DNA of 64,000 nucleotides from Helopsaltes ochotensis (GCA_013400155.1 VXBM01001312.1:124001-188000); one strand, 5' to 3'. Shown: positions 35,371 through 49,130, counted from the first letter of the stretch. Made by a program: numbers and translations. The notes: generated by a model not told the origin, from the sequence alone.

Positions 35371-37079
35371 AATGTGTACAGATATGAGATTATATTCTGA
35401 GTTACAGCAGCATAAATAGTAATCACCAGTTTAGGATATTGGAGCAAAATGTGCTCAGCTGGACTCTATAGAAAACAAAACAAAGCAAAGAGCCAAAGAT
35501 ATTAGAATCTATCAGTATAAAAAATTACAATTGATGGAGAAAGGGTACACAAGAAAAGTGGCTGGACAGTCTCATACAAGAATTGCCTTTACTTGCCATC
35601 ACCTTTACTCATCACTCAGCTGTCATAGCTGTTCTTCATAACAAGCTGGGTTTGCATCTTTTCATACCAAAGCAGCAGCATCAATTTCCATTACACGTTA
35701 AATTTTCAGAATGAAGAATTTGAAAAGAACTACATTTCTTCTCTGTAGACTATGTAACTTTCCCTTCCTCCATTAACATTACCTGGCCTGGCTTATGTGT
35801 CCTGCTATCTGATACGGTGCAATGTGCAACTGCTGAGCCCTCTTTGAATGAGTCAGGAAAGTGCCCACCTCCCAGTATTGCCTAGAGAGTAATGGACCCA
35901 GGAATTAAAGGTCTTTCTCTGGCAGATCTGCAGGCTCTCTCTGGATGTTACATTGAACTTCAAAATGGTTTTAAACTCCAATTCAAAAATGCCTTTTGTC
36001 ACTAAGTATGGATACTTCTGCAACCAACCTCATGATTTGACATCAGACAGGAGCATCATCAGTCCTTGGTAAAAAGCTAGACTTCCAAACACAGTGTGCT
36101 GGCCCTTCACTTCTCCTGTCCTGCAAATACCTGTTTGGTATTTGCCATGTACCGTAGTAACAGACTCAAGAAACCTGCCAAGGTAATGTCAGCCAGATGT
36201 GAAGAAAATGGTCTTTTGTATTTGAATAAATGAGGCAAAATATTATTGAGCTGTTCCTGGAAAGAAAATTCATGCTCTCTTGGGTTTTCATGCTTTAGAA
36301 AAACACTCTCTATATTCCTTGCACAGCAAGGATCCTTAAAAGTCAAATCTCCTTCCTCAGGTGGATAGAGAAACTGAGGATATATACTGATATATTGATA
36401 TATATTGAACCTGAGGGAAATTGGCCTCTTAGCAGAAAGGTGCCCTGATAGAAAGGTGCATGGTGCAGTGAATCAAGCACATGAGAGCACTGCCCTGGCC
36501 AGCATGTCTCGTGACAATCTGCAGAAGAGATGCTACAGGCAGCCACAGTCAATGCCGGGGCATGTGCCGATGGGATAGTAACAGCAGATTTTTGTAATCA
36601 CCCTCAGCCTGGGACATTTCATGTCTCTAAACTTCCCTAGTGTGATGGCCAGCATATTTGGAAAAGCAGAATTATCAAACTTTGAAAGGTTTCATTTCCT
36701 TCTCACCAGCTGTGGTGTTACCCAGGAATGAACCCCGAACATCACTGAGCTTCTCAGGGAGAAAGCTGGGGTGGCAGAACAAGGGTTTCCCATAATGGCA
36801 TTTCGTACCCTTCAGTTTTGCTTCAACTATTCAAAAAATTAATTGTCCCAACCAAGGTCAACCTCCAGTTGTGAAGCTATCCTTTACCAAAAGATACCTA
36901 CACGGTGCACATGGATTTCAATCCCCTGGTGTCCCACACACCTCCTGAGACAGTCAGACACATGTGGCCATCATGGGCCAGGGTAGGCATTCTGCCCAGT
37001 GTGCTGGTGTCTCAGGGGGACAGGTCATGGCTCTGTGCAGCAGTCACTCGAGGCCATCAAGTCAGACATGGCATGGTCA
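35371..37079. other. Mostly unique sequence
   Basis: Nothing recognised. The last 150 bases or so (from about 36900) are GC-richer and may already be part of the adjacent CR1, but I cannot align them. Confidence 0.45.
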
Positions 37080-37815
37080 CAGCCCCAGCTGGTCAGCCTC
37101 TGGTCCAGCCTCCTGCTTCCAGCTGGTCAGCTTTCAGGTCAGATCAGGCTGCTCAGGGCTTCAAGAAAGAGACTGGACAGCCTCTCTGAGCAACCTGACT
37201 GACCATCCTCGTGGGGACACATCCTTCCATTCAGCCATCCCCCCAGTGAGGTCCCTCCCCAGGAGTGCCCTGTAAGGTCCATCCCCTTTCCAAAGCCATC
37301 TCTACCTCAGACTGGAAAAGCCGGGCTCTCCCGGGCTCTCCTCACAGAAGCTGTCAGGAAGCTTTTTGCAACCAGGACCTGCCTCCAGCCCCACCACCTT
37401 AGGGGCCTCCCCCGAACAACAGCTGCTTTAATGGATGTGGTCTAACAGCTAGTGAGTGGGAGGGGTGGATAATGACTTCCCTCGACCTCTGACTCTGCCC
37501 CTGTTCATACAGCTCAGGCTGCTTTTGGCCAGTGGTGCTGCTGGGACTTGCTGCTGACCCATGCCCCTCTTGTCAGAACCTCCAGGACCTTCCCCACAAG
37601 CTGTTCCCCAGGCACTTGGCCCCAGCCTGTGTTGTTGTGCAGGGCTCATCCATCCACAGGGCAGGACTTGGCTGAATTTCTTGCTGAATTTCATGAAGTA
37701 TCTGTGAGTCTACACCTCCAGCCTGCCTAGGTCCCTATGAGATACACCATTACGTGTCAGCGAACCAACAGGTCCCCCAATTTGCTGTCATTTGCAAACT
37801 CAACAAATACACACA
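37080..37815 (-). pseudogene. Diverged CR1 LINE, RT C-terminal region to 3' UTR
   Basis: The minus strand begins with gagtttgcaaatgacagcaa (EFANDSK, at the FADDTK box), then gacctaggcaggctggagg and an open frame (37449-37694) MKFSKKFSQVLPCGW...AQQHRLG. This parallels CR1 MKFNKAKCKVLHLG...YRLG. Further on, gtcgagggaagtcatt and gctcagagaggctgtccagt match the late ORF2 and 3' UTR. It is heavily diverged and carries small indels; the 3' tail is not recognisable. Confidence 0.65.
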
Positions 37816-37994
37816 CCCATGGCTACCTGCCATCTCAAGAGATGCATATTATTTTGTAAATGTTTTTATTTAGGAGCCTATTCTGTGTTCCATCCAAAAT
37901 CCTCTTTCTCACTGGAGTGTGGCTGCACTCCGACATATTGATTTTGTATCTGTGTTGTCCCAAACGTGTTTATTGGGATGTTCTCTCCATGTGA

Positions 37995-38381
37995 TGTTTT
38001 CCATCTGTAGCTGCGCAGTGCGAGCTGTGCCTCCTCTGTGCATGCCAGTGGGTGCCGGAGGCACACTTCCACTACATGTTCATGCCTGAGGAGAAGCTCA
38101 CACACCAGAAGTGTCAGAGGCAGCGTCCCATAGCGACGCAGGAGGTGCTAGAGATCCATACTGCTGGAAGCACAATGCAAATGGAACCCCTCTCCAGGAC
38201 CACCCTCTCAGGCCAGGCTGAGCATAGGAGCACCATGCAAAGCATGTGTGCAGACAGCGAACAGAGCATCAGCAACACTAATGGTGTGTGCTGGGACGTG
38301 ATCTGCTGGCCATTCCCAACAGGATCACTCCTAGCCTTTGATTCGGAGTCATTTAGTCACACACAGCAACAACTGGACTGA
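37995..38381 (+). other. Exon-like open frame, uncertain
   Basis: A 129-codon open stretch contains a good splice acceptor (ttttccatctgtag, ending at 38010). After it the reading is AQCELCLLCACQWVPEAHFH and onward, Cys-rich at first, to a stop at 38379-38381. A possible donor (aatg/gtgtgt) lies near 38284. The segment is richer in CpG than its flanks. I recognise no protein family. It could be an exon of an unidentified gene, a non-coding transcript or chance; length alone does not prove coding. Confidence 0.2.
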
Positions 38382-41300
38382 GCAAGAGAACTGCTCACAG
38401 GATGAGGTTTCAGGGTGGGGCTTGTTTCATCCAATGTCAGCCATATGAAAGCTGCAGTTTAATTTAAGATGTTACGATCCTGCTATGCAAACAGGGAGAG
38501 AAGACCACAGAAGGAACCTGAACTTATCCTTCTTGCCCTTCTTCAGGATAGGATGGATCATCCCTTGCAAGTGCTTGTCTCTCTCCAGTAATTAGAGGAG
38601 ACCAAATATGCTTAGGTTCTCCTTCAAGTGACTAAATTTGGATGAGGATGAGAATTCTTCAGCCTGTGTAGGGGTAGTTCATATTCAATGAATGAGGTCT
38701 TTTACTAGCACTGCAAAAGTCAGAGCTCTGATGGGGTCAAGGGAAACTCTTTGTTTCGACAGCACAGCTCTCTTTCATTCCCCTTAATGCTCAAGCAGTC
38801 TATTCCATTTGCAAACTTTTTGAGCCAGGACCTGGTTCCTCTCTGCTGGTAAAGCAGTTGGCACATGGTTAGTCCTGTACAAACAAACAGTAATAATGCT
38901 CTCTAGAAGCAGATGTTTGGAACCTGTTGTCAGATGGAAATGGCTCCCTCTAATTTGATGGAACACAAATAATGTGTTACATGCAATTACCTCCATATGA
39001 ATGTTGGACTCATTAATTAAAAGGGGACTTGGAGAATTTATTACACACTTTGTCAGCCTGGCCTCACAGGTAGATGTTTTCCATACAAATGATTATAGGT
39101 GTCAATCCTGGTCTTAGTAACATCCATTGTGAAAATGTCACCGAATGCAGTGGGAGACAGAATTGATTCTCCTCTCAGAGGAATGACTGTGAGTATTCCC
39201 TTTTCCCTTCAATATGAGCATAACTACAGAATTATTATTAAGCCAGTGACCAGTGATCTAGTATCACTAGATACTGATAATTTTTTTTGAGATGTTAAAA
39301 ATGTTTAAAGATAGTGTATCAGTACTTGAATGCTGATGCTGTTTCTCTCACTTCCTAGACATATTATACAGCTTCTGAGCCGCTACACTGACCATGAGTG
39401 CGCAGCTCTCAGACAGCAGAAAAGCAAAGGTGCGAGATAGGTGGTATTCATCCTGTTCATCCCATATTTCTTATTGGATTTTAAAACGCTGACTCATATG
39501 CTAGGTGCTGAACTGGAAATGATTCTCCCTTTGGTCACCCATTTGGACCAATCAGGCTTTTACTGTAATCAGACACTCTAGAGACAATATTAGCAGATAG
39601 TTTCACCTACTGGAATTTAGTGAAAAGGTATGAACTATGTGCTTTCAACATATCAGAAGATACCTGAGAAAAAAAGATAGTATATGTTTATAGACACACT
39701 AAAATATATAAACACAGAATTTCAATGTAAAAGAGTTTTCCTTTCAGCTGAAATTGACTCTTACATTCCATCATCCCCAGTAGTCATTCACAGATGTAGA
39801 TATCAGACCTATGCGTCCTTAACTTGGCTTCTGGCTTTCAGAACCCAGACCTCACTTCACTGATGTCTTCTGTTTATAACAGTATCAATTTATTAGTCAT
39901 TACCGGCAGCATAAGTCAGAGAGGAATCAGAGCTAGTTTCAATTTTCTGCTATGACTACCGATAGATTCAGAGCTACAGACTGAAAAATAGGTGGAGAAT
40001 CAGCGCTTCTGAAGTGTCTTCAAATTTCTGGTGAAGAAACATGGATAATGGTTCTTTGGCCTCCCAGGCTACACTCACTATGCTTATTGGGGAAATCTGA
40101 ATCCTAATTCTGACCGCAATAAACTCTGATCAAAACCTCATGGGACAGGCTTCTCTCAGAAAAAAAAAATGTTTTGAAACCACAAAATTTGTTGGCAATC
40201 ACATTCATTTAGCACCATGTTCCATGCTAGGATCAAATGTTTCCAACATAGAGGAAGATGCTGGAAGACATTGTTACTGGAAACAATTGCACTTCTTGAT
40301 ATTACACAGTCCTCGTATTTTTTTTTTTCATTAAGAATATAGCACCATTTCATTCAACATGAAGGGAAATCATGTGATTTACAGGGAAAAAAGAAGAGAG
40401 ATGTTTCAAAACCATGCAGAATTATTTTGATGTATTATGTTCTGTATAATAAGGGATGTTCAAAATTTCTGCAGTTCCAAGCTGAGAACAAAAACAAATA
40501 CTACAGTGAGAAAAAGCCTCATGGGAGGTAATTCTGCACTTTGACCAGCTCTATTAACAGCCCTGAAATTCTGATTAAGTTTAGGCTGCAGGCCATAAAG
40601 TTAGGATTATCTTCATATGGAATTTGAAAGAAAAATGGAGCCTAAATATTAGCAACTATTAACTAATTAGAAAGCTCATTACACTGGAACAGCATGTCCA
40701 AGGAACTCATGGAAGATCTTTCTCTTGTAGCACTGAATACACAGATGGACAAAAACACTTAGAAAGCTCTGCTATGGACAAGAAGACAACCTGATAGATT
40801 ACTCCATCCCAGCAAAGCATTTGCATCTCTACTACCCGTCCCTGTCAGTGAACAGTAGATGCTGAGTTTTGTCAAGAAGACTGAGTTTGATCTAACTGCT
40901 GCAAAGCCTTTTGGAGTTTCATCATTTCAGCTTTCCAAAATACTTAAGCTAATTCAAGAAATTTCTCAAACCTGAATGTTCCTCTGAATCTTTCAGAGGA
41001 AATGATTCTGAGCACTGCACATGGAGTATTTTCAGCTCTGAAGTCTGAACTCTCTGTAGTAATTGGAAACGTGAAATTTTTCAAGTAAGTTAAGTTTGCT
41101 TCTTAAAACTTTATTCTCTGAGGCATGTTTCCATATATGTTCTTTCACAGACACAGTGTGTTCCAAATTGTCCAGTCCTCCCATGCATTGGAAATGTAGC
41201 ACTTATACCAGTAAGAACGGCATGACTGCTTTTCTGGGTTCTTGGTATCTAACACTTTTTTAAGCAGTTGTTTACCTCCATCCAAGTAGCAAAGCTATTT

Positions 41301-44300
41301 GATACACATAAAGTATTTTCACGATGAAATTTTAAGGGTGATCATTCATTGTTTTGTTCCATCCAGTTCATTTTTTCCAGTTTCTGTGGTGAAAACCATG
41401 TGATATCCATAGTAAATTCCTGGCCAAAGTTAAAATATATTCCACTCTCGTTTTTCCAGGAACTCAATATGATCACATTGTACTTCAAGAAATGAAAAAC
41501 TGACTTTCTGAAAACAAGAAATTGTCTGAGGCACCAAATCACTTAATTCTTTGTGGTTAGTTAGAAGATTTCATTCCCTGAAATCTGTGGTTTGGCCATT
41601 AGCTTCCACAGCTTTGTTATCTCCTTGTTGCACTGTGAGATACAAATAATGTCAGCAATATTACTAATAAGCATGCTAAATAAATAATGCACTTGATGTG
41701 GCTCTTTCAGGACTTGGAAGATTCCACTTAGCACCCAGTCTACACATCCAAGATATCCTCAGCCACACTAGCTCTAAGAAACAAATCCAAATTACTTTCA
41801 TTCTCACACAGTACCTCTCCCAAGGTTCCTGAGCAATAAATCGTACATCAAGATCCCACACAGGTCTCTAAGGCACACAGCAGCCTGCACCTACTTCCAC
41901 ATGAAATCCTTAGCTGACAATTCATGTCTTCAGCACAATAAAACTCACTAAGGCAAGAATAAAAACTTCTCTGTATAGGGGAGAAAAGCTCATTTCTTTG
42001 ACCCTATCTCCTCTAAAAAGAACCACATCCGTGTATATTGAATCATCTTCTTTAGGCATCCAAATTAAACAACTACCTGAAAAATCTTCAACTGAGAGGA
42101 ACAGAAAAAGCATGCTACATACTAGTCATGTTAAAGAATTCACTGCGAGAAGGTTCTGTGATGTTGAGAAATAAGCATAGCACAGCATATCACAGCGTTG
42201 CATAGCATAGAAAAGAAGGCAAGGCAAGTTAGTTTGGCCAATTTCCACTCAAATTAGAAATTATCCAGCTCAGACCCTCCCTACATATACCTACAATATC
42301 CTTATTTTCACTTACCTTAGACTATGATTCACTAGTGACAACAGGAGAGTTCTATCGGAAAAGTGACTTCATCAAGGAAATAACTTTTCTTACTATGCTC
42401 TGCCTATGTCAGGGGCAATGGCATGGGTTTTAATGCTCTATTAATGAAGTACTGACCGCTTGTTAAAATCCAAGTGCTGGTAAAATACAAATATACCTAC
42501 ATTAAGAACAGATTCCTTGCTTATATGAGGGAAGGTTTATATTTTATCTGTCCAACTTTGAGTTATAGGAAAATTAAGGCTTTCAGATGAAATCTGAAAC
42601 CACTTATCACTGCAGCTACTACATTTGTAAAATGTCATTTTGCACTGGCCAGGTTAGTTTCATGCCAGCTGAGATATTTGCTTTAAACAGGTATACTCTT
42701 AGAGAAACCGCAGCACTGAAAATTTCCCTGTATGTGGGCTGGTGTAAGAAGCCTGTTACCGTAGACAGCTCAGTGGTGCTCCTGACATTTTTCAATAGCT
42801 GCTAAGAATAGGACATCTAAAGCCATTTCCTCCAGTTCTCTGTTCGGGAATGCAGGGTAGTGATGACAATGATTCAGAAAGCCACAAGAAGTTGCTTTCA
42901 ACTCTGTTTTAATTAGACTCCATGGGCAGCAATAAAGAAAAGACATGAAAAAAACCCAGTTGTTATGGTAATGTACAGGAAAACATAAAAATGTCTGCTA
43001 AGATTGCTGGAGAAATAAAGATGAGCTGCAGAGGAGAGGGAAGCATGAGCAGGATGCTGGTCTGAGAGCCTAAAGATGTGGCTTGCCTCTGGGACAGCTT
43101 GTGCACTCAAAAAGTCACTTCACTCCCATGTCATGGACCTGTTCTCTGTAAATGGATTTAAGCGACCATTTCTGTAAAACACTTTCAACCCAATAAGAAA
43201 AAAAATTATGAAAGGAGTAGACATTAGTAAGTTATTACTCATCCACAGCAAATTTGTCATTCTATCTCCATGTGTTTCTTGAGACAATACTGGCAGTTGC
43301 TGCCAAGCTGACCATGAAAGCAGGCCAGAAATCATTTTTCTTTATCAAAAAAATAGGCTGGATTGGCCATGTAAAGCTGTTCCCAGGAACATCCCGATGA
43401 TGGATTCCTGCACATCAAGCCCTCTTATTCCCACCAGCACAACTTAGTAGGTGAGAGATGTAGGTTTTGCCTTCTTCGGCTCTCCTGCCCTGCACAGTGT
43501 CACTTTTCTTCAGAGCATACACAGCTGCTGAGTGAAACATTTACCTGCAGGGTCCAATTTTAAGAGTTACATGCTCACATCTTAGATGTGTTGCTTTTCT
43601 TTAGTTCTTCTTGTCCCCTGTGGCCCCGTCTTTGCATCCCAGTCACGTAATGTGGCTCTCCCAGCTCCATTACAGGTCAGGCTCCTCGCACAAGGCAAGG
43701 AGAGGCAGGTGTCTGTCTGACCATCACAGCAAGGGTTCCAGCAGGAAAATTCAAATTATGGGGCACAGAGGAAAAGAAGGAAAAATAAATAAGGCAGCAA
43801 TTACAGCAATGGGCATGAGGAACATACTACAAGGATCTGGATCAGAAGAAGCCAGCTGGAAAAGGACACTAGGAATGTGGCAGGGGAGACATTTATTCTA
43901 GAGGAAGTGATGCTTCATCAATTTAAAGTCACTGTCGTTGGCCAAAGGAAGTAAACCTTCCTCCAGCCAGCAGCCCCACTAATTTCAGTGGGATATATAA
44001 AGCTGGTCTAGCTGTAGGCCCTGAGCTCTCCCTGAGTTATTCATTGTCTCTAATAGTCTGTAAGGAACAGACTGTGCTATCTCATAGTGGTGCTCCACAA
44101 AGATCAAACTCTTTAGAAAGAATCCACCTACAGGGCTGCAGATTTTGGAAGGCAAGTGTAACCCACTTACTGCTCTGGGTGTTACATGAAAGCTTGCTTT
44201 GTCAGAGTAGGTGAAAGGAACAAGAGGGATTTTATTGTCAGGTAAAAAACAATATGGAAAGCTGAAATATTAACTTTGGTTTAACAATTAACAGCAGGGC

Positions 44301-44867
44301 TTTTTCACTTGTATGGCTTCTGTGCTTTGAAGCAAGAGCACTACAGATAGCAACACAATGCATTGAAAAGAACAACACAGAAAAGAATTTGGAAAAGAAA
44401 ATGCCCTTTGAGCAAAGGAAAGGCTCAGTAGTAACTCAGGAAGAAAAATCACAGCCTTGTACCATTGGATAGCCAACTGAGCAGAAGGAAAGTAAAGGGT
44501 ATGAAAACAAGTACAGATTTTAACCACACCAAATGGAGCATTTTGTAAAAGTACTGTGTGTCTCTAGAGAGTAGATAAAGTCGATTTACTCAGATACAGA
44601 GAACAGAAAATCACCCAAAACTTCTCAATAATAGGAAAATAAGATACAGATCTTAGGGCTTTTCAAACCCTACAATGCTCATCAAATGAAAGGGTCCTCT
44701 GTCAGTTTTACCTGCTGCCTTATGATTTTAGCTTTTATATTTTTCTTATCTTTTTAATCCTGCAATTCTTCAGTGTATAAACTCCATATAGAGTGTTAGC
44801 TACTGTTCTCCCATTTTATTCAGACAAAACAATTTCTCTCTAGGCCTGAAACTCAAGGACACCTCAC
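38382..44867. other. Long stretch without recognised genes or transposons
   Basis: About 6.5 kb of AT-rich sequence. Open frames are all short. Only minor low-complexity runs were seen, for example an imperfect AGCATA repeat near 42170-42215. Confidence 0.5.
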
Positions 44868-45157
44868 TGTCTCAGGCTCCTAGAGATGTGAATCGGGGGG
44901 GGGGCGGGGCGGGGTCGGAACTTGGAGTAAATTACTTCGTTACCTGAAACTGTAATTGGAGGATTAACCCCTGATAGGTAAGTGGACCAAACATATAACT
45001 GTATGAAAAACTTGGGAGTGTCATCCATCTTGGGTGTAGCCCCCTTTTGACTGCCCAAGATGTACCTATTGAAGGCCTTCGATAAATACTGACTTTTATC
45101 TCTCCTGATGTTGTCTAATCTCTGTTTAGGTAGCCACTCCAAGGCGTCATACTGACA
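44868..45157 (+). mobile_element. Solo LTR, 290 bp, plus strand
   Basis: Starts TGTCTCAGGC and ends ...ACTGACA, giving a TGTC/GACA inverted end pair. Flanks cctcac (44862-44867) and ccttat (45158-45163) may be a worn 6-bp target duplication (4 of 6 match). Inside are a G-run (about 44894-44916), a weak TATA-like gtatgaaaa near 45000, a CAAGATGTACC block and cgataaatactgac as poly(A) region before a T-rich U5. No second LTR or internal region is present. The family (ERVK or ERVL) cannot be fixed by eye. Confidence 0.72.
44894..44916 (+). other. G-rich run, G-quadruplex candidate
   Basis: A G9 run followed by C-separated GGGG blocks (ggggcggggcgggg). It has enough G-tracts for an intramolecular quadruplex and lies in the U3 region of the LTR. 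Confidence 0.75.
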
Positions 45158-47599
45158 CCTTATATCTAGAGCAGGGCTTTTTTCCCAGATGATGGTGACA
45201 TCCCCTTGTCACTATTTTTAGTGAAGAAAGCAGACACATCCCACCCAGCTCTCTGCTCTGCAAACCAGCTAGCTGCACACAGGGACCCTGCCTAAGGAAG
45301 TAATTACCCTTACCATGGAGCACAATTAGAAGAGAGAAACTCTTTGTCTCAACTTGGTTAACAAAAAAACCCTGCAAATTTACTTCTCTGCACAGAAATT
45401 TCAGACAGAGCTAGTCAATTAATTCTAGTTAAAAACAGTCCATTTCCCAGAAATTAGGATAGGGGCTGAGGATTCAACTATTACTGTCAAGAACAATAGC
45501 TGATATCTTGCTATTTAGCAGCTCCTTAAAAAATATCATCATTCATATAGCATTAAGAAAAGTGTTCTGATAGACCCTTTGATTTAAGTGACATGCACTC
45601 AATTTTTTATGCTGTCAGTACTAAGGGATGACTAAAAGTTTTTGAAGTTGTCTCTCGCTTTCCTAACTTGTGGGGGAAAAAAACTATATTAGGCTTCATC
45701 TTGACACAGAAAATATAGATGATTATAGGCGGAACTGCTTCAATTGTAGTGGCTGCTCCAGAAGAAGTGCTTGTGCATTGATGACAGGTCAAGTAGCAAA
45801 TGTTTTGACCACTAAACTTGGCTCAAAGCCACTGATTCACTAAATAAGTTATGACAATGAATTAAAAAGTCATAAATGATCATTGAGAGAAGTTTAGGAC
45901 GCTTCTCAAGGTGCCCAAATGGCCAATGTCCTAATGAAAAATAGGGGTAATTAACAAATCAGTTGGAGAAAGAGAAAAAGAAAGAAAAGAGAAAGTAACA
46001 CAGGGATAATGGTTATGCAAATAAGCATATCTACATTAACACTCAGAATTTTAGAGAAGAATGAAAACAAAGCCACAAATACACTTCAATGTCCTTCAGA
46101 CTTATGAATAACATGCTGGGTTTTAAACATCTCAGGTATTATACCAACTCTAATAACAATTAAATTCTTGTGCTGCATATAAACTTCAGTTTTGGACACT
46201 TACGAAGAGTAGGCAGAAGTGTTCAAGAAATGTTATGATTCTTCATTGGGTAAAAAAATATATTGCTATCAATTTGATGTCAAAATACTTTTATATCAAC
46301 AGAGCAATAAGGGACAATGTCAATCAGTAGTTATAATAAATAAAGTTAATAACTAAAAGGTTGTTTATTTATTTAACAAATTAATAAAATAATAATTAAT
46401 TTCTTTTAATTAGTTCATTTTCAGTTGTTTTAATTAGTTTGTTAATTATTTATGTAATAAGTAAATAAAATTAAACATTTATTTAAGCATGTCTGTCTAA
46501 ATGGAACATGAGAGTTTGAAGGAGCCAGCTCAGGACTTTTCTGGCTTATTTGTGCTGAGCTTATTTGTTTAGTCCTTAAGGAATGTGGATGTTAACACAC
46601 CTAGGATCTTTTAAAATGTCTTGGCATTAAGAGGAATAGTGTTTAGCTACTGTGACCTGTGCACTTACAAGCTTGTTAGCTTGGCATTGATCCCCAGGAA
46701 AGTAAGAATGCGTGTGACATACACTCAGTTAATACAGAATGACAGAAGTTATTGCAATCTTTGAATATCAATGTGGATTTATGGAAAACAGATTTGGTGA
46801 AGCAGCTGAATGAAGTTTTTTTCATGGTTTTATATATTTGGATGATGAAATGACTAGTGTTGATATAATAACAGCAGACTTAAGTAAGCAAGTTGGCTTA
46901 AGACTGCATGACATTTTAAACAAAATATAACCACACAATATCAACATGGCATGTATTATGTGGACTAAAAGCTGCCAAACTGATAAAATCGCTCAATTTT
47001 CCAAGAAGGATGTTTTAGAGAGATTTGATCATCACTTTTTAATTTCTCAGATAATGTCATAATGTGGTTCTTTTGACAGTAACTTCTATTTTTTTTTAAT
47101 TATGAAATGAAAAACCACAAATAATACAGATCCACTAGGTGGAATCTGAGGTTAAATGAATTACCCATAGGAAAGGCTTTCTGGGGGTCACAGTGGAGTC
47201 CTCCTCTATGCATATGTGAAAATTCAAAAGTGTTGCTCTAGATCAGACATACATGAAGTCAGCAAAATCCTATAACTTGTGGTATGAAAAGGTTGGACTA
47301 AAGGATGGCCCCATCCAGCCTTAATTAAACAGCCTGTGTGGATTCCCAGGCAGAAACACAGACAAGGGAAAAACCATTTGTATCGGTATGAATTTTGGTT
47401 CTGGCTTCAGAGACAAGATGAAGCAACTGAGAATCTATCTGCTCTGACTGCCAGGTTTGCTGCATTGCCATTAGTTCCAGCAAGCAAAGGTGTGGTGGAT
47501 TCATCAGATGGCCTCATGCATTGGCACAGAGTCCCCGCTGTTCACTGGGCTCTCTGAGAGGGCAGAGACCCTTTCACAGAGAAAGAGGTTGGATCAGAC
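45158..47599. other. Unique AT-rich sequence
   Basis: Nothing recognised apart from a purine-rich run (about 45966-45998) and the AT-rich tract at 46316-46490. Confidence 0.5.
46316..46490. repeat. AT-rich low-complexity tract
   Basis: Almost only A and T, with recurring taattaatt, tttattta and two ttttaattagtt words (near 46403 and 46427). No precise unit. It resembles AT-rich matrix-attachment-type DNA, but that is only a guess. Confidence 0.8.
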
Positions 47600-47797
47600 A
47601 GCAGAAATTACTTGCAATTACTAGAATAGGCTGCCCAGGGAAGCTGTGGATGCCTCATCCCTGGAAGCGTTCAAGGCCAGGTTGGATGAGGTCCTGAGAA
47701 AATCAACCTAGTGAGAGCAGCTCTTCCCATGGCAGGGGGGTTTGAACTAGGTGATCTAAGGTCCCTTCCAACACAAACCATCCTGTGATTCTATGAC
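47600..47797 (+). mobile_element. CR1 LINE 3' end
   Basis: aataggctgcccagggaagc, ggatgcctcatccctggaag, ttcaaggccaggttggatga, cttcccatggcaggggggtt and aaggtcccttccaacacaaa, then ctgtgattctatga: a clear CR1 3' UTR and tail on the plus strand, truncated at its 5' side. Confidence 0.93.
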
Positions 47798-49034
47798 TCT
47801 TAGTTTTATCTTTCTTTAATTTGCAAAAGAATTATGAGAATGGCTTGCAATTTTGAAGATATAAAATGTATATGCAGATAAATGCATGCATTTTTACACA
47901 AATAGAGCATTAAGGGAACATGAACAAAGTCAGTGTCAAAAGGGCTCATCCTCACTTATGAGGCAGGTAATGGACATTAACTGAGAGGATTCTCAAAAAG
48001 GCATGAAGAGAAAAGACTTCTGCTTGAATAAAGGAATCATACAGGAACAAAGCTGATTTGAAAGACAGATCACATTAAATTTATCCTTGTATCCAAAGTT
48101 ATGCAAAATCTATCCATTCTTTAAGTTTATTTGAACCCCAAATGGCATACAAGAAATGCTAAGACCAGTGCTAAAATGAATTCAAAATACATCCTTGCTT
48201 CATTCAATAAAAATCTCAGAAGTGTTTCATCATGCAGCAGGTGGCATGTGTACTGTGAAAAAGAAAAGACCTGTAATCTCCTAGTGGCAGAACACACTTT
48301 GAGCTGAATTATATGTGACTGAAAGCCCTGTCATTACTGTGAGAGCTGCAGTGAAATAAAGCACAAGTTTTTGACTTCTGAAGAGACCTTAAATATCTCT
48401 GAAAGCTGAAGGGAAGAACAGTTTCATGAGTATTGCCTGATGTTCAGAAGAAGGGCCTATCCTACCTTTTGTCTTTATGAATCTATATTAGCAGTGGAAT
48501 TATTCCAGTGTGAAGTAGTGGGGGAAAGCAGAGAGACCCACGTGTGAGGAGACAGAATTAGCTTGTTTTAGTGATCACATACAAGACAAGTGAAAGATGA
48601 GAAAAAGGATTAATAACAATTATTATCTCCAAGGCAGTGTGCTAACACTGACATCTGTTCTTACAGCTAAAGGTTATGTTTCATGGCTTCTCATGAAGTC
48701 TACTCATGTAGTAGGGGAATTCCATCACTAATTGGGTTTTTATTTGCTTCACAGACTTAATGTGAGCAGACAATATTAACTGCAAATAAATAATTAGATT
48801 TTATTTCTTCTGCCTGTCCATTTTAGGTTGTTACTGACCCTTAGCCTGGAGAAAAACCTCCAAACAAAATCATCTTCTGAAAATATTTGGTTACTGAACT
48901 AAAAAAGTTGTAGGCAGATTCTTTAGGATTCTTATGCCTAGGTTTAGGTAAAATATCCTGAGGTGAACATAAAAACCATAGAATAATGCTTGCACATCAT
49001 CCTTCTGCTACATTTATAGTGGATGAGTGGCTAA
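47798..49034. other. Unique sequence, nothing recognised
   Basis: No supported gene or repeat. Confidence 0.5.
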
Positions 49035-49130
49035 GAATCACAGAATAGCTGAGGATGGAAGGGACACTGGTGGATCACCTAGTTCAAGCCCCTGCTCAGA
49101 GCAGGGTCACCTACAGCAGGTTGCTCAGGT
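49035..49130 (-). mobile_element. CR1 LINE 3' end, split by LTR insertion
   Basis: The plus strand shows the CR1 3' end in reverse complement (aatcacagaatagctgagga, tggaagggacactggtggat, cagcaggttgctcaggt), broken off at 49130 exactly where the LTR begins. The CR1 text resumes at 50658 with caggtccatggccagtc. Confidence 0.88.

Noticed and set aside
38530..38572. Text resembling CR1 reverse complement (cttcttgcccttcttcagga)
   Set aside because: Only about 20 bases match and the flanks do not continue the CR1 order.
44864..45142. 92-codon minus-strand open frame
   Set aside because: Coincides with the solo LTR in antisense; no independent support.
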